Source: CAZPKH01 sp964587165 (GTDB taxonomy: Bacteria > Bacteroidota > Bacteroidia > Bacteroidales > Muribaculaceae). From it: a stretch of 38,939 nucleotides of DNA. The stretch is taken from assembly GCA_964587165.1 (NCBI GenBank), contig CAZPKH010000016.1, positions 1 to 38,939 on the forward strand, given 5' to 3'. A model generated the notes under the pieces. It was not told the origin of the DNA. It worked only from the letters and a program-made list of their open reading frames with translations, and searched no databases. The translations under genes and the position numbers were made by a program. Shown here one piece after another: positions 25,134 through 32,210 of this stretch (the stretch's first letter is position 1; every line of letters begins with the position of its first letter).

Positions 25134-25625
25134 ATGGATAAATTTATTGGATCGCACTTTATTTACCCCTACGACAACGGATGGATGTATGAACTCTATG
25201 TGAAGAACGAAAATACGGTAGACTACCGAATCCACAGCGGTATGGTAGGCGGCAGATGGGTCAGAGATCAGAAAGCCGACATCGTGAAACTTGCCGACGG
25301 TGTATACAAAATATCATGGACAGAGCCTACAGGCACCGACGTGAGCCTTAACTTCATGCCCGAGCAGAACAGGCTGCACGGCGTGATCTTCTTCCCGAAA
25401 TGGGTGCAGGAGCATCCTGAGATCACCGTATGCTACCAGAACGACAATATCCCTCTGATGGAGGAGAGCCGCCTCAAGTATGAGACTTACCCGAAATATG
25501 TCGTACCTGAGTTCGGAAAGATTTTCTATGCCAAGAACGAAGGTATCAATAACGAGAAGGTTATCTCGCAGGATCCGTACGACGGGATGGTCGACGATAT
25601 CGTAAGCGGAAAGCTTACGTTCTAA
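25134..25625 (+). CDS. padC: Phenolic acid decarboxylase
   Basis: This cofactor-free beta-barrel enzyme decarboxylates p-coumaric, ferulic and caffeic acid to vinylphenols. The 163-residue protein shows family features throughout: DKFIGSHFIYPYDNGWMYEL, the Tyr-rich active-site entrance, YRIHSGMVGGRWVRDQ with the catalytic Arg region, ISWTEPTGTDVSLNF, IFFPKWVQEHPEITVCYQN, and ETYPKYVVPEFG. Length and motif order agree with characterised enzymes of about 160-180 residues. It is a single-gene unit with a palindrome just before the start. The likely role is detoxification of dietary hydroxycinnamates. No transporter or PadR-type regulator is next to it. Confidence 0.92.
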   Translation: MDKFIGSHFIYPYDNGWMYELYVKNENTVDYRIHSGMVGGRWVRDQKADIVKLADGVYKISWTEPTGTDVSLNFMPEQNRLHGVIFFPKWVQEHPEITVCYQNDNIPLMEESRLKYETYPKYVVPEFGKIFYAKNEGINNEKVISQDPYDGMVDDIVSGKLTF

Positions 25626-25638
25626 GAGTTAAATACAC

Positions 25639-25678
25639 CGCCGTAGCCCGTGCAAATTATCGGCATGAGGCTACGGCG
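25639..25678. terminator. Hairpin at the convergent ends of padC and dus
   Basis: CGCCGTAGCC (25639-25648) and GGCTACGGCG (25669-25678) form a perfect 10-bp stem with a 20-base loop. The right arm lies within the last codons of the dus gene on the other strand. T tracts are weak on both sides. Confidence 0.5.
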
Positions 25679-26580
25679 TCGTTATATTTGGCGAGTGTTG
25701 TGGCTTTGCGGATGGCTTTGTAGGCGCGGTGGCCGATCTCGGGTTCGAGATATTCCCAGAACGGTTTGATGCGCTGCAGTATCTGTGTGTCGCCGCACAA
25801 GCGCGAGCTGCAGCGGGCAAGCAGGGTGTCGTGTAGCTTCAGCAGCTTCTCCATACGCTCCTGTGCGGGCCATTGTGTGCCCGCGCTCCACTCCGCCATC
25901 AGCGATGGGCGAGCCAGCATGCCCCGGCCGATCATTACGCCTGCTATACCCGGGTGTGAGGCAAGGGTGGTGTCGATGTCGGAGGGTGTTTTGACATCGC
26001 CGTTGAATATCACCGGATGTGCGGAGGCAGCCACAAGCTCGTCGAAAATATCAGTGTGCATCTGCCCGCTATACATCTGTGCTGCCGCTCGCGGGTGCAC
26101 GGTGATGTGGCGCAGAGGGGTGCGGTTGAGCACACCGATGAGCGGACGCCACTCGTCGGTGTTATTGAGCCCGAGGCGCATTTTTACGGAGTAGATTGTG
26201 GCGGTGTCGGTTGCAATGGTGTCGCAGATGCGCTGCATGGTGTCGAGGTCGGCTATCATGGCGGCTCCTCTGCCCCGGCGAGTCTGCATCGGATAGGGGC
26301 AGCCGAGATTCAGGTCTATGCGGTGAGAGTAAGGGCGCACAGCCTCGGTCAGGAGGGCGAACTCGTCGGGAGAGCGGAATATGATCTGCGGGATAACATC
26401 AAGGCCGTCGGCAGCGGCACGCTCCAGGCGCGCCATATCCTGGCGTCTGGCTACACCGTGCTCCACGCGTATGAACGGGGTATAGCAAGTGTATGTGCCG
26501 CCGTATACGCTGCGGTGGGCCACCAGATAATCAGTGTCGGCATACCCCTGCATCGGGGCGAAATGAAGCTCGGGGAGCAT
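25657..26580 (-). CDS. tRNA-dihydrouridine synthase family protein
   Basis: Dus enzymes reduce specific uridines in tRNA D-loops with FMN and NADPH. The 307-residue TIM-barrel protein has LHFAPMQGYAD at the start (FMN loop), IPQIIFRSPDEF, LNLGCPYPMQTRRGRGAAM with the catalytic Cys, SVKMRLGLN with a Lys that contacts FMN, ITVHPRAAAQMYSG, VIFNGDVKTPSD, and GVMIGRGMLARP. It is somewhat divergent from DusA, DusB and DusC, so the target position cannot be assigned. Its ATG shares one base with the trmB stop (TGATG), which couples two tRNA-modifying enzymes. Confidence 0.9.
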   Translation of the reverse strand: MLPELHFAPMQGYADTDYLVAHRSVYGGTYTCYTPFIRVEHGVARRQDMARLERAAADGLDVIPQIIFRSPDEFALLTEAVRPYSHRIDLNLGCPYPMQTRRGRGAAMIADLDTMQRICDTIATDTATIYSVKMRLGLNNTDEWRPLIGVLNRTPLRHITVHPRAAAQMYSGQMHTDIFDELVAASAHPVIFNGDVKTPSDIDTTLASHPGIAGVMIGRGMLARPSLMAEWSAGTQWPAQERMEKLLKLHDTLLARCSSRLCGDTQILQRIKPFWEYLEPEIGHRAYKAIRKATTLAKYNDAVASCR

Positions 26581-27359
26581 CAGTTGTACTGCGGGTCTGT
26601 CTCAAGCACACCGCGAGAGAAAGAGCGGTAGGTGTCTTTCGGGATCTCTATATCCGGATCGGTAAGAGCGACGCCGGCTTCCGGGAGGCTGAATGCCAGA
26701 TATTTGATGGTCAAGCCGCGGGCCAGCCACTGGCGCTCGTAGAAGGTGCGTATCCCCAATATACGTATGTCGATGTCGGAGTTTGCTTCGAGCTCTGCGT
26801 TGTAAAGATCGGGGGTGTCGGTATGGATGTCGAGGTTGTTGCGATGCGCAAGCTCGCGTGTGAAGGTATACAGGAAAGGGCTGTCGGTCTTGAGGTGTAC
26901 CGTGGCTGAGGGAGCTGCTACGGCGCGATACAGGTCGAGGAAGCGGGCTGAGGTGAGTCGTTTGCGCACCTTGGCCATCTGCGGGTCGGGGAATGTGATC
27001 CATATCTCGGCCACTTCGCCGGGGGCAAAGAAGTGGGGCAGAAGCTCGATGGAGGTGCGTATGAAAGCCACGTTGGGCATCTCGGCGATAGTAGCCTGCT
27101 TTGCCCCTGTCCAGATACGCGCTCCCTTTATGTCGATCCCTATGAAGTTCTTGTCGGGAAACTGCTCGGCGAGCCCCACGGTATATTCCCCTTTGCCGCA
27201 GCCGAGCTCCAGCACTATGGGGTTGGAGTTATGGAAATACTCCTCATGCCACCGCCCGCGCAGCGGAAATTTCTCGTCGCGCAGGCGGTAGAAGGGGTAC
27301 TGAAAGACGCAGCTGAAAGTCTGCATCTCGCTGAATTTCTTTAGCTTGTTCTTGCCCAT
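26580..27359 (-). CDS. trmB: tRNA (guanine-N7-)-methyltransferase TrmB
   Basis: TrmB makes m7G46 in the variable loop of tRNA with SAM. From the ATG at 27359 the protein has 259 residues; a longer upstream frame lies inside the LRR gene and is discarded. Motifs are the Bacteroidota N-terminus GKNKLKKFSEM, VLELGCGKGEYTVGLAE (SAM loop), FIGIDIKGARIW, and ITFPDPQMAKVRKRLTS, the conserved TrmB catalytic and tRNA-binding segment, followed by TDSPFLYTFT. The start is four bases after the LRR gene. Confidence 0.95.
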   Translation of the reverse strand: MGKNKLKKFSEMQTFSCVFQYPFYRLRDEKFPLRGRWHEEYFHNSNPIVLELGCGKGEYTVGLAEQFPDKNFIGIDIKGARIWTGAKQATIAEMPNVAFIRTSIELLPHFFAPGEVAEIWITFPDPQMAKVRKRLTSARFLDLYRAVAAPSATVHLKTDSPFLYTFTRELAHRNNLDIHTDTPDLYNAELEANSDIDIRILGIRTFYERQWLARGLTIKYLAFSLPEAGVALTDPDIEIPKDTYRSFSRGVLETDPQYN

Positions 27360-27363
27360 TGTG

Positions 27364-28893
27364 TCAGCGTGCGATCTTGAACGAGGCCACTGTGCCGTCG
27401 GGCATAGTGAGGCGAACGAGGTAGATGCGGGTGGACAGGCCGGAGGTGTCGATGGTGAGCGAGGTGTCGTCGGCAGCGTTTGCACGGATCACACAGCGTC
27501 CCGACAGGTCGAAGAGTTCTGTCAGCCCAATAGCGTTGGCGGCTGTGATCTGGAGGTCGGTGCCTTCAAACCATGCTTTGACCGAGGCTGCCGGCGATGC
27601 GGGGTCGACGGTCGGATCTTCGATGCCGTTGTATGAACTGATGTTGAAGTTGCTCCACTGGTCGGCAGCCGCAAAAAGCTCGGCCATATCCCTTAATACA
27701 TAAAGATCGACATTCGGCTGGTCGACGCCGCTCCATACATCCTTGCCGAGAGCCGGTACGGCACGAACATCTTCGGCCATTTTGATCGATTTGACTGATG
27801 TCCACCCGGCCATAGCCTCGTCGCCGAGATACTCTATGTCGGAGGGGAGGGTGATGGTCTCTACATGACTCATATCTTTGAGGGCGTAGTTGCCGATATG
27901 GGTGATCGAGGGGTGGACGAATGCTGTTGTGTCGACAGAAGTGTCGCCTTTGAAACAGTAGTCGGGTATCTCGGTGACGGCGGACGGGAGGGCTACCGAT
28001 ACAAGGGCGGCATCTTCAAAGAAGAGGCCCTGTCCGAGTGAAGATGTTGATTCAGAGAACCGCACGGTGGTAAGTGCAGGGCATTTTGCAAAAGCCCAGT
28101 CGCCTATCGAGGCTATACGTGTGGCCGACATATCGATAGATGTGAGGCCCGAGCATTCGAAAGATGAGGCGCCGAGTGCGGTGAGCGATGAGGGAAGCTC
28201 AAGGGTGGTGAGTGCTGAGCAGTGGCTGAAAGCTCCGTCGGCTATCTGCCGGGGAGAGCCCGATATGCTGACTTTCGAGAGCTTGGGGCAGTTGGCGAAA
28301 GCCTCGCGGGGCAGATCGACCGAAGAGAGTATCGACGCTTGCGCCAGATTGTCGCAGCGCGAGAAAGCGTGCGAGCCTATGGAGGTCACGCCGGCCGGTA
28401 TCTCGATGGCCGTGAGGGCATTGCAGTTGGAGAAGGCTCCTGCGCCGATTGTCGTCAGGGAGGGGCAGGCTGCCAGATCGATAGCTTCGATAGCCGACGA
28501 TGATAATGCGCCTTCGCCGATAATAGTAAGCGACTTGGGTAGCTTCAGAGTCTTGATTTTAAGACCGGCGAGTGCATAAGCAGGTAGCTCGTTGGCTGCA
28601 AACTCTGTGCGGTTGAGCAGCACGGCGTCGCCGGTATAAGCCGTGATGGTGGCGGCGGAGAGGTCGAGAGCCGACAGTTCGGTCATCGACGAGTTGATAA
28701 AGTCGAAATCGGAGGCATTCATCGGGCCGGCCACGGTGAGTGTAGTGGTCGTTGCGGGGTCGGCATCTGAAAGTGAAGCCTGCAGAGTCCCGGCTGAGGT
28801 AAGATTGACCGATACAGCGGCCGCAGATGATGCTACAGCCAGGGCTATCGCGGCAATACCTGAACGGAGTGAGCGTATTGAGGTGATAATCAT
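27364..28893 (-). CDS. BspA-like leucine-rich repeat surface protein with Por-type C-terminal tail
   Basis: The 509-residue protein starts with a signal peptide (residues 1-27, ending AAAVS). Residues of about 85-400 are LRR_5/BspA-type repeats with the rhythm L-x-x-I-x-x-A-F-x-x-C-x-x-L, seen in TIGAGAFSNCNALTAIEIP, SIGSHAFSRCDNL and ALGASSFECSGLTSIDM. The last 60 residues (TELFDLSGRCVIRA ... STRIYLVRLTMPDG ... FKIAR) resemble the Por secretion tail that directs export to the cell surface. Such proteins often bind host or dietary ligands, but the ligand is unknown. It is the first gene of a unit with trmB and dus, separated by only four bases. Confidence 0.85.
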   Translation of the reverse strand: MIITSIRSLRSGIAAIALAVASSAAAVSVNLTSAGTLQASLSDADPATTTTLTVAGPMNASDFDFINSSMTELSALDLSAATITAYTGDAVLLNRTEFAANELPAYALAGLKIKTLKLPKSLTIIGEGALSSSAIEAIDLAACPSLTTIGAGAFSNCNALTAIEIPAGVTSIGSHAFSRCDNLAQASILSSVDLPREAFANCPKLSKVSISGSPRQIADGAFSHCSALTTLELPSSLTALGASSFECSGLTSIDMSATRIASIGDWAFAKCPALTTVRFSESTSSLGQGLFFEDAALVSVALPSAVTEIPDYCFKGDTSVDTTAFVHPSITHIGNYALKDMSHVETITLPSDIEYLGDEAMAGWTSVKSIKMAEDVRAVPALGKDVWSGVDQPNVDLYVLRDMAELFAAADQWSNFNISSYNGIEDPTVDPASPAASVKAWFEGTDLQITAANAIGLTELFDLSGRCVIRANAADDTSLTIDTSGLSTRIYLVRLTMPDGTVASFKIAR

Positions 28894-28945
28894 TGTTTAG
28901 TGTTTTATGAGTGAGTCCGGAGCAAAGCCCGGTATCATACGGGTG

Positions 28946-28953
28946 CAAAGATA
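28946..28953 (-). promoter_or_regulatory. -7 element for the LRR-trmB-dus unit
   Basis: TATCTTTG on the minus strand fits the -7 box. Predicted start near 28941, about 48 bases before the ATG at 28893. The upstream box is not evident. Confidence 0.45.
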
Positions 28954-29076
28954 CAATTTTTCCCTTATATATTAACGTGTTGAGATGCGGTATATTGTTT
29001 AGAGCCTGTCGTTATCAATTCCGGTCAGACAGTGAGCCGATACTTCTGCTACGGCCGGCGGTTAGGGCACGGGCAT

Positions 29077-29138
29077 AAAAAAATTACTCGCTGTCGCAGC
29101 GAATAATCTTCTTACCTTAAATCTAATACCATGAAAAA
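29077..29138 (-). ncRNA. Candidate short RNA or attenuator with micro-ORF and intrinsic terminator
   Basis: A consensus promoter (29145-29175) is followed within about 60 bases by an intrinsic terminator, defining a transcript from roughly 29138 to 29077 on the minus strand. Inside is a six-codon frame ATG-GTA-TTA-GAT-TTA-AGG-TAA (29132-29112). No gene starts directly after it; the LRR gene begins 184 bases downstream with its own -7 box. It may be an independent small RNA, or a leader whose terminator limits read-through into the LRR-trmB-dus unit. The family is not assigned. Confidence 0.55.
29083..29107 (-). terminator. Intrinsic terminator of the short RNA
   Basis: Read on the minus strand, ATTATTCGCTG-CGA-CAGCGAGTAAT forms an 11-bp stem with one G-T pair and a 3-base loop, followed by a run of seven T (29083-29077). 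Confidence 0.8.
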
Positions 29139-29144
29139 CTGATG

Positions 29145-29175
29145 CAAAGGTAAGCATTATTTTTTAGCTGCCAAA
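29145..29175 (-). promoter_or_regulatory. Strong consensus promoter of the short RNA
   Basis: On the minus strand TTTG (29175-29172), exactly 19 bases, then TACCTTTG (29152-29145). This is the best match to the Bacteroidota promoter in the window. Confidence 0.8.
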
Positions 29176-29224
29176 TTTTTCGGCTAAAAAATTATGTTTT
29201 TTAGCATATTTTTTGAGCGAGCTC

Positions 29225-29758
29225 TTAAATATCGAAAAGGATGGAGGCTGCCACAAAGCCGCCGCTATCGCGTATTCCGGGGGCTATTTCGTTGATCCCT
29301 AAGTGATAACCGCCGCTTATCCTCACGAAGTTGATCACACTTATCCCTACACCGAAGCGCCAGCCGGGGTGGAACCGTTTGCCCAAGCCGCCGTCTACAC
29401 GCCAAGCGAAGTCGGGGCCGGTGAAGGGAAAAATAGCTGCCAGATCGCGTGTGAAGCCCAGCGGCAGATGGTAGCGAATATCGAGCGGTACGCTTATGAA
29501 GTCGGTGCCACCGTCGGTTGTGCCGGGTAGGTTGATGTGGCGGCGGGAGTAAAGTGCGGCGATGTCGAAGCCAAGCCCTGTGGAAGGGATTTGGTATTCG
29601 GCTTCGAGACCTCCGGCAAAGCCGTTGCCTCCCACGGCGTGCATAGCGCCTCCCGGACGTGTGAACTCGCCCCCAAGTTGCAGCCCGTAGCGCAGTTGAG
29701 CCTCAGCGCCGAGGCAGCCCATCAGGCACAGTATGAGAAATATAAGCTTATGAATCAT
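29225..29758 (-). CDS. Outer-membrane beta-barrel protein (opacity-like size)
   Basis: From the ATG at 29758 the protein has 177 residues and a signal peptide (MIHKLIFLILCLMGCLGAEA); longer frames overlap rnhB and are rejected. The mature part consists of amphipathic strands: LRYGLQLGGEF, GGLEAEYQIPSTGLGFDIAALYSRR, FISVPLDIRYHLPLG, and GGLGKRFHPGWRFGVG, ending in ASILFDI. This is the usual pattern of small porin-like outer_membrane_beta-barrel proteins in Bacteroidota. It starts two bases after the rnhB stop and belongs to the thioredoxin-like/rnhB unit. Confidence 0.8.
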   Translation of the reverse strand: MIHKLIFLILCLMGCLGAEAQLRYGLQLGGEFTRPGGAMHAVGGNGFAGGLEAEYQIPSTGLGFDIAALYSRRHINLPGTTDGGTDFISVPLDIRYHLPLGFTRDLAAIFPFTGPDFAWRVDGGLGKRFHPGWRFGVGISVINFVRISGGYHLGINEIAPGIRDSGGFVAASILFDI

Positions 29759-29760
29759 GA

Positions 29761-30372
29761 TCAAAACAATGAGGGATAGGGGAGTAATTGAAAAGATGCG
29801 CGGTGATGGGGGGATATGCCCATGCGCACTATTGCTTCGCGGTGGGCTTTGGTGGGATACCCTTTGTTGACGTCCCATCCATAGCCGGGGCACTCTGCGG
29901 CGAGACGGCGCATATACTCGTCGCGGTGGGTTTTGGCAAGAATCGAGGCGGCTGCAATGTTGCCCAGACGGCCGTCGCCTTTTACGAATGTAGCCCATTG
30001 AGCTTGTCGCCACGGCTTGAATCGGTTGCCGTCGACGGCCACAGCCTGCGGCTCGACGGTCAGCGCGTCGAGGGCGCGGTGCATGGCCAGCAGCGAGGCG
30101 TTCAGTATGTTTATACGGTCGATCTCCTCTGGCGATACCCATGCTACGGCCCAGGCCTCTGCTTCAGCTTCGATTATGCTGCGAAGCTCCTCCCGGCGGC
30201 GCTCTGTGAGCTGCTTGGAGTCGTTGAGCCAAGGGTGAGTGTACCCTTGTGGGAGTATCACGGCGGCGGCAGTTACGGGCCCTGCCAGGCATCCGCGACC
30301 GGCTTCGTCGCATCCGGCCTCGATCAGGTCGGTGCGCGAGGCGAACGGCAGAGGGGCTTTCGGTGGCTTCAT
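29761..30372 (-). CDS. rnhB: Ribonuclease HII
   Basis: RNase HII cleaves RNA in RNA-DNA hybrids and at single ribonucleotides in DNA. The 203-residue protein carries AGCDEAGRGCLAGPV with the catalytic Asp22 and Glu23, LNDSKQLTERRRE, AVDGNRF with the third acidic residue, GDGRLGNIAAASILAKTHRDE with the fourth region, and YGWDVNKGYPTKAH. Its ATG shares one base with the stop of the thioredoxin-like gene (TGATG), so it is coupled to it. Confidence 0.96.
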   Translation of the reverse strand: MKPPKAPLPFASRTDLIEAGCDEAGRGCLAGPVTAAAVILPQGYTHPWLNDSKQLTERRREELRSIIEAEAEAWAVAWVSPEEIDRINILNASLLAMHRALDALTVEPQAVAVDGNRFKPWRQAQWATFVKGDGRLGNIAAASILAKTHRDEYMRRLAAECPGYGWDVNKGYPTKAHREAIVRMGISPHHRASFQLLPYPSLF

Positions 30373-31484
30373 CAGAGCACGCGGGCGAGGGCGGAGTCGA
30401 GAGAACCGATGTCGTCGATGCGGTCGACGATCTCGCCGTCGGAGTTGATGATGAAGAATACGGGGATCTCGGTCACGTTGTAGTTCAACAGGTTGCGAGC
30501 ATCGCTCTCCCGCGAGTTGTATACGGTGATCCAGGGTAAAGCGCGCGCAGCCTCACGCCACGCCACCTTGTCGTCGTCGACCGATACCTGATATATCTCA
30601 AGCCCTGACGATGCGTGGTATCGACGATATATGTCGTGCAGCTTGATATTGAAAGCCGGCGATGCATCAGCCTGATATACTGTAAAGTTCAGCAACACGG
30701 GGTGCCCCTTGCCGACAAGCTCGCTGAGGCTCTGCTGATGGCCGTCCTCGTCGTAGAGGCGTATGTCGAAATGACCTATCTCGTCGGTGCGGATCGTGTC
30801 GGAAGGAGCGGGTGCACCCGAAAGGTTTCGCTTATTGCCCAGATACAGGGAGTTGAGATATGCTGTGCGCGGGTCGTCGGGGCGATTTTCATTGAAAGCG
30901 TTTGCCACGGCACCGATGATGCGCAGGTCGCTTTTGTTGGTGGGGTCGAAGATCGGAACACCGCCGATGCGTTTGTTGATAATGTAGTAGGCCACCACGC
31001 CTGTCCGGTCGCCGAGTATCACACGGCCGAGGTCGCGCTTGAGGGTGGTGTCGGCCGAGATCGATTCAACGCCCCCTTTAGTGATGTGCTGCAGCAGCTT
31101 GCGGTCGACGTCCATGAGCTGCCGTGCTGATTCAGAGCCTTCGAGTTCGTATTCGGTGTCGAATGCTCCGGCTCGCGCTATTACGTTGATGCTCTCTATC
31201 GAGTCGATGGGGAAGTACAGGGTCTTGTTGCCCAGACGCAGACGGTATATGTCGGGATAGCCGGCCGGGGCGTGGCTGATTGAGAATTTTCCTGATTTAT
31301 CGAGGGTAACAGAGTCGAGCGGATACCATCGGCCGTTGTCGTTGGCTTCGAGTATCATTGTCTGACCGTCGGCATCGGCGATAGTGCCGGCTACGGTCCA
31401 TTTGTTGGCGCTGTCAGAGCATGAAGCCAGAGCTATGGCGGTGGCAATACATAGAGCTGCCAGCTTGAAGTATTGTCTGAGCAT
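30372..31484 (-). CDS. Thioredoxin-fold lipoprotein lacking the CXXC motif (DUF4369-like N-terminus)
   Basis: From the ATG at 31484 the protein has 370 residues and a lipoprotein signal (MLRQYFKLAALCIATAIALASCSD, lipobox LASC). The first half (WTVAGTIADADGQTMILEAN ... YPLDSVTLDKSGKFSISH) is like the DUF4369 domain common in Bacteroidota thiol-disulfide proteins. The C-terminal part has the thioredoxin-like fold: HPVLLNFTVYQADASPAF, GLEIYQVSVDDDKVAWREAA, and VTEIPVFFIINSDGEIV with the cis-Pro. Where related proteins have WCxxC, this one has YQADASP, so no redox pair is present. It probably binds rather than oxidises or reduces. It starts an operon with rnhB and a barrel protein. Confidence 0.82.
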   Translation of the reverse strand: MLRQYFKLAALCIATAIALASCSDSANKWTVAGTIADADGQTMILEANDNGRWYPLDSVTLDKSGKFSISHAPAGYPDIYRLRLGNKTLYFPIDSIESINVIARAGAFDTEYELEGSESARQLMDVDRKLLQHITKGGVESISADTTLKRDLGRVILGDRTGVVAYYIINKRIGGVPIFDPTNKSDLRIIGAVANAFNENRPDDPRTAYLNSLYLGNKRNLSGAPAPSDTIRTDEIGHFDIRLYDEDGHQQSLSELVGKGHPVLLNFTVYQADASPAFNIKLHDIYRRYHASSGLEIYQVSVDDDKVAWREAARALPWITVYNSRESDARNLLNYNVTEIPVFFIINSDGEIVDRIDDIGSLDSALARVL

Positions 31485-31518
31485 TGTGGTCTTGATGTGA
31501 TTATATGATTTCAAGCCA

Positions 31519-31550
31519 CAAATTTAACGAATTTCGTGTGAATGCTCAAA
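31519..31550 (-). promoter_or_regulatory. Consensus promoter of the thioredoxin-like/rnhB/barrel operon
   Basis: On the minus strand TTTG (31550-31547), 20 bases, then TAAATTTG (31526-31519). Predicted start near 31514, 30 bases before the ATG at 31484. Confidence 0.75.
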
Positions 31551-31596
31551 TTATGGGTCATAAACCCGCTGAAATCAGTATTGGAATGAGGATATT

Positions 31597-31623
31597 AAGG
31601 ACCTTAAAGACCTTAAAGACCTT
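31597..31623. repeat. Three tandem 9-bp repeats (AAAGACCTT, first copy AAGGACCTT)
   Basis: The copies lie at 31597-31605, 31606-31614 and 31615-31623, just after the end of the broken four-helix-bundle gene. Confidence 0.8.
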
Positions 31624-31631
31624 AATGCAGA

Positions 31632-32176
31632 TCAATACCCTCTACGCTGTTTTCGGAGAGCGGTCATCTTTTCAGAGAAGCCTCCATGCTCTATAAAGTC
31701 TTTTTCAAGTCTTTCAAGTTGCTTGAAAAGCAGATAGTCTGCCTGATGGAGCAGGATTATTGCCATGTTTGCAATCGTTTGGGGCGGACGGGAAACAATC
31801 AGCTGCATATAAAAATCAGAATCGTTATGTTGCCGACCTAACTGACGCATCGCCTCATACTCGCGGCTCCCTTTTTCCCACTTTCGGTGGCCTCGGGTTT
31901 TGAGATAATCCTCGTAATCTTCAAGCAGCTCTTTGAGACTGGCTTTTGCTACGTTGATAAGCTTTATTTCTGTTTTCGAGGAGGTGTTGGAGGCCGCGCA
32001 ACCTTCGACAATGTTCTGTTTGCCGCTCCGGGCGCTTGTATCATTTGATCTACTGTGCGGTCGCTTTTTGCCAGAAAACGGGTGCAGAAAAAATATGTGA
32101 TCTGAAATATCACATCACTTTTCTGATATGATAGCAAGGTTTTGTAATTTGAACTGTGAGCCAATAATGTGCTCAT
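31632..32176 (-). pseudogene. Four-helix-bundle suffix-domain protein gene, disrupted by a -1 frameshift
   Basis: The gene starts at the ATG at 32176 (MSTLLAHSSNYKTLLSYQKS) and reads through FLAKSDRTVDQMIQ. At about 32029-32036 the frame breaks: the next residues that fit the family, ARSGKQNIVEGCAASNTSSK and TEIKLINVAKASLKELLEDY, appear in another frame. That frame stays open through MRQLGRQHNDSD to FIEHGGFSEKMTALRKQRRGY and a stop at 31632. One missing base in GCGCCC explains both halves. Restored, the product would be about 180 residues, the normal size for this family, which is related to the S23/intervening-sequence four-helix bundle proteins. The gene is less GC-rich than its neighbours. 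A sequencing error is possible. Function of the intact family is unknown. Confidence 0.8.
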
Positions 32177-32210
32177 AATATTATGGGAGCGTGCGGCCGG
32201 AGTGGGTGTG

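Noticed and set aside
28990..29010. GAGCCTGTC near 29001 as a second MITE end
   Set aside because: Only nine bases match the MITE terminus, then the sequence diverges, and there is no inverted partner nearby.
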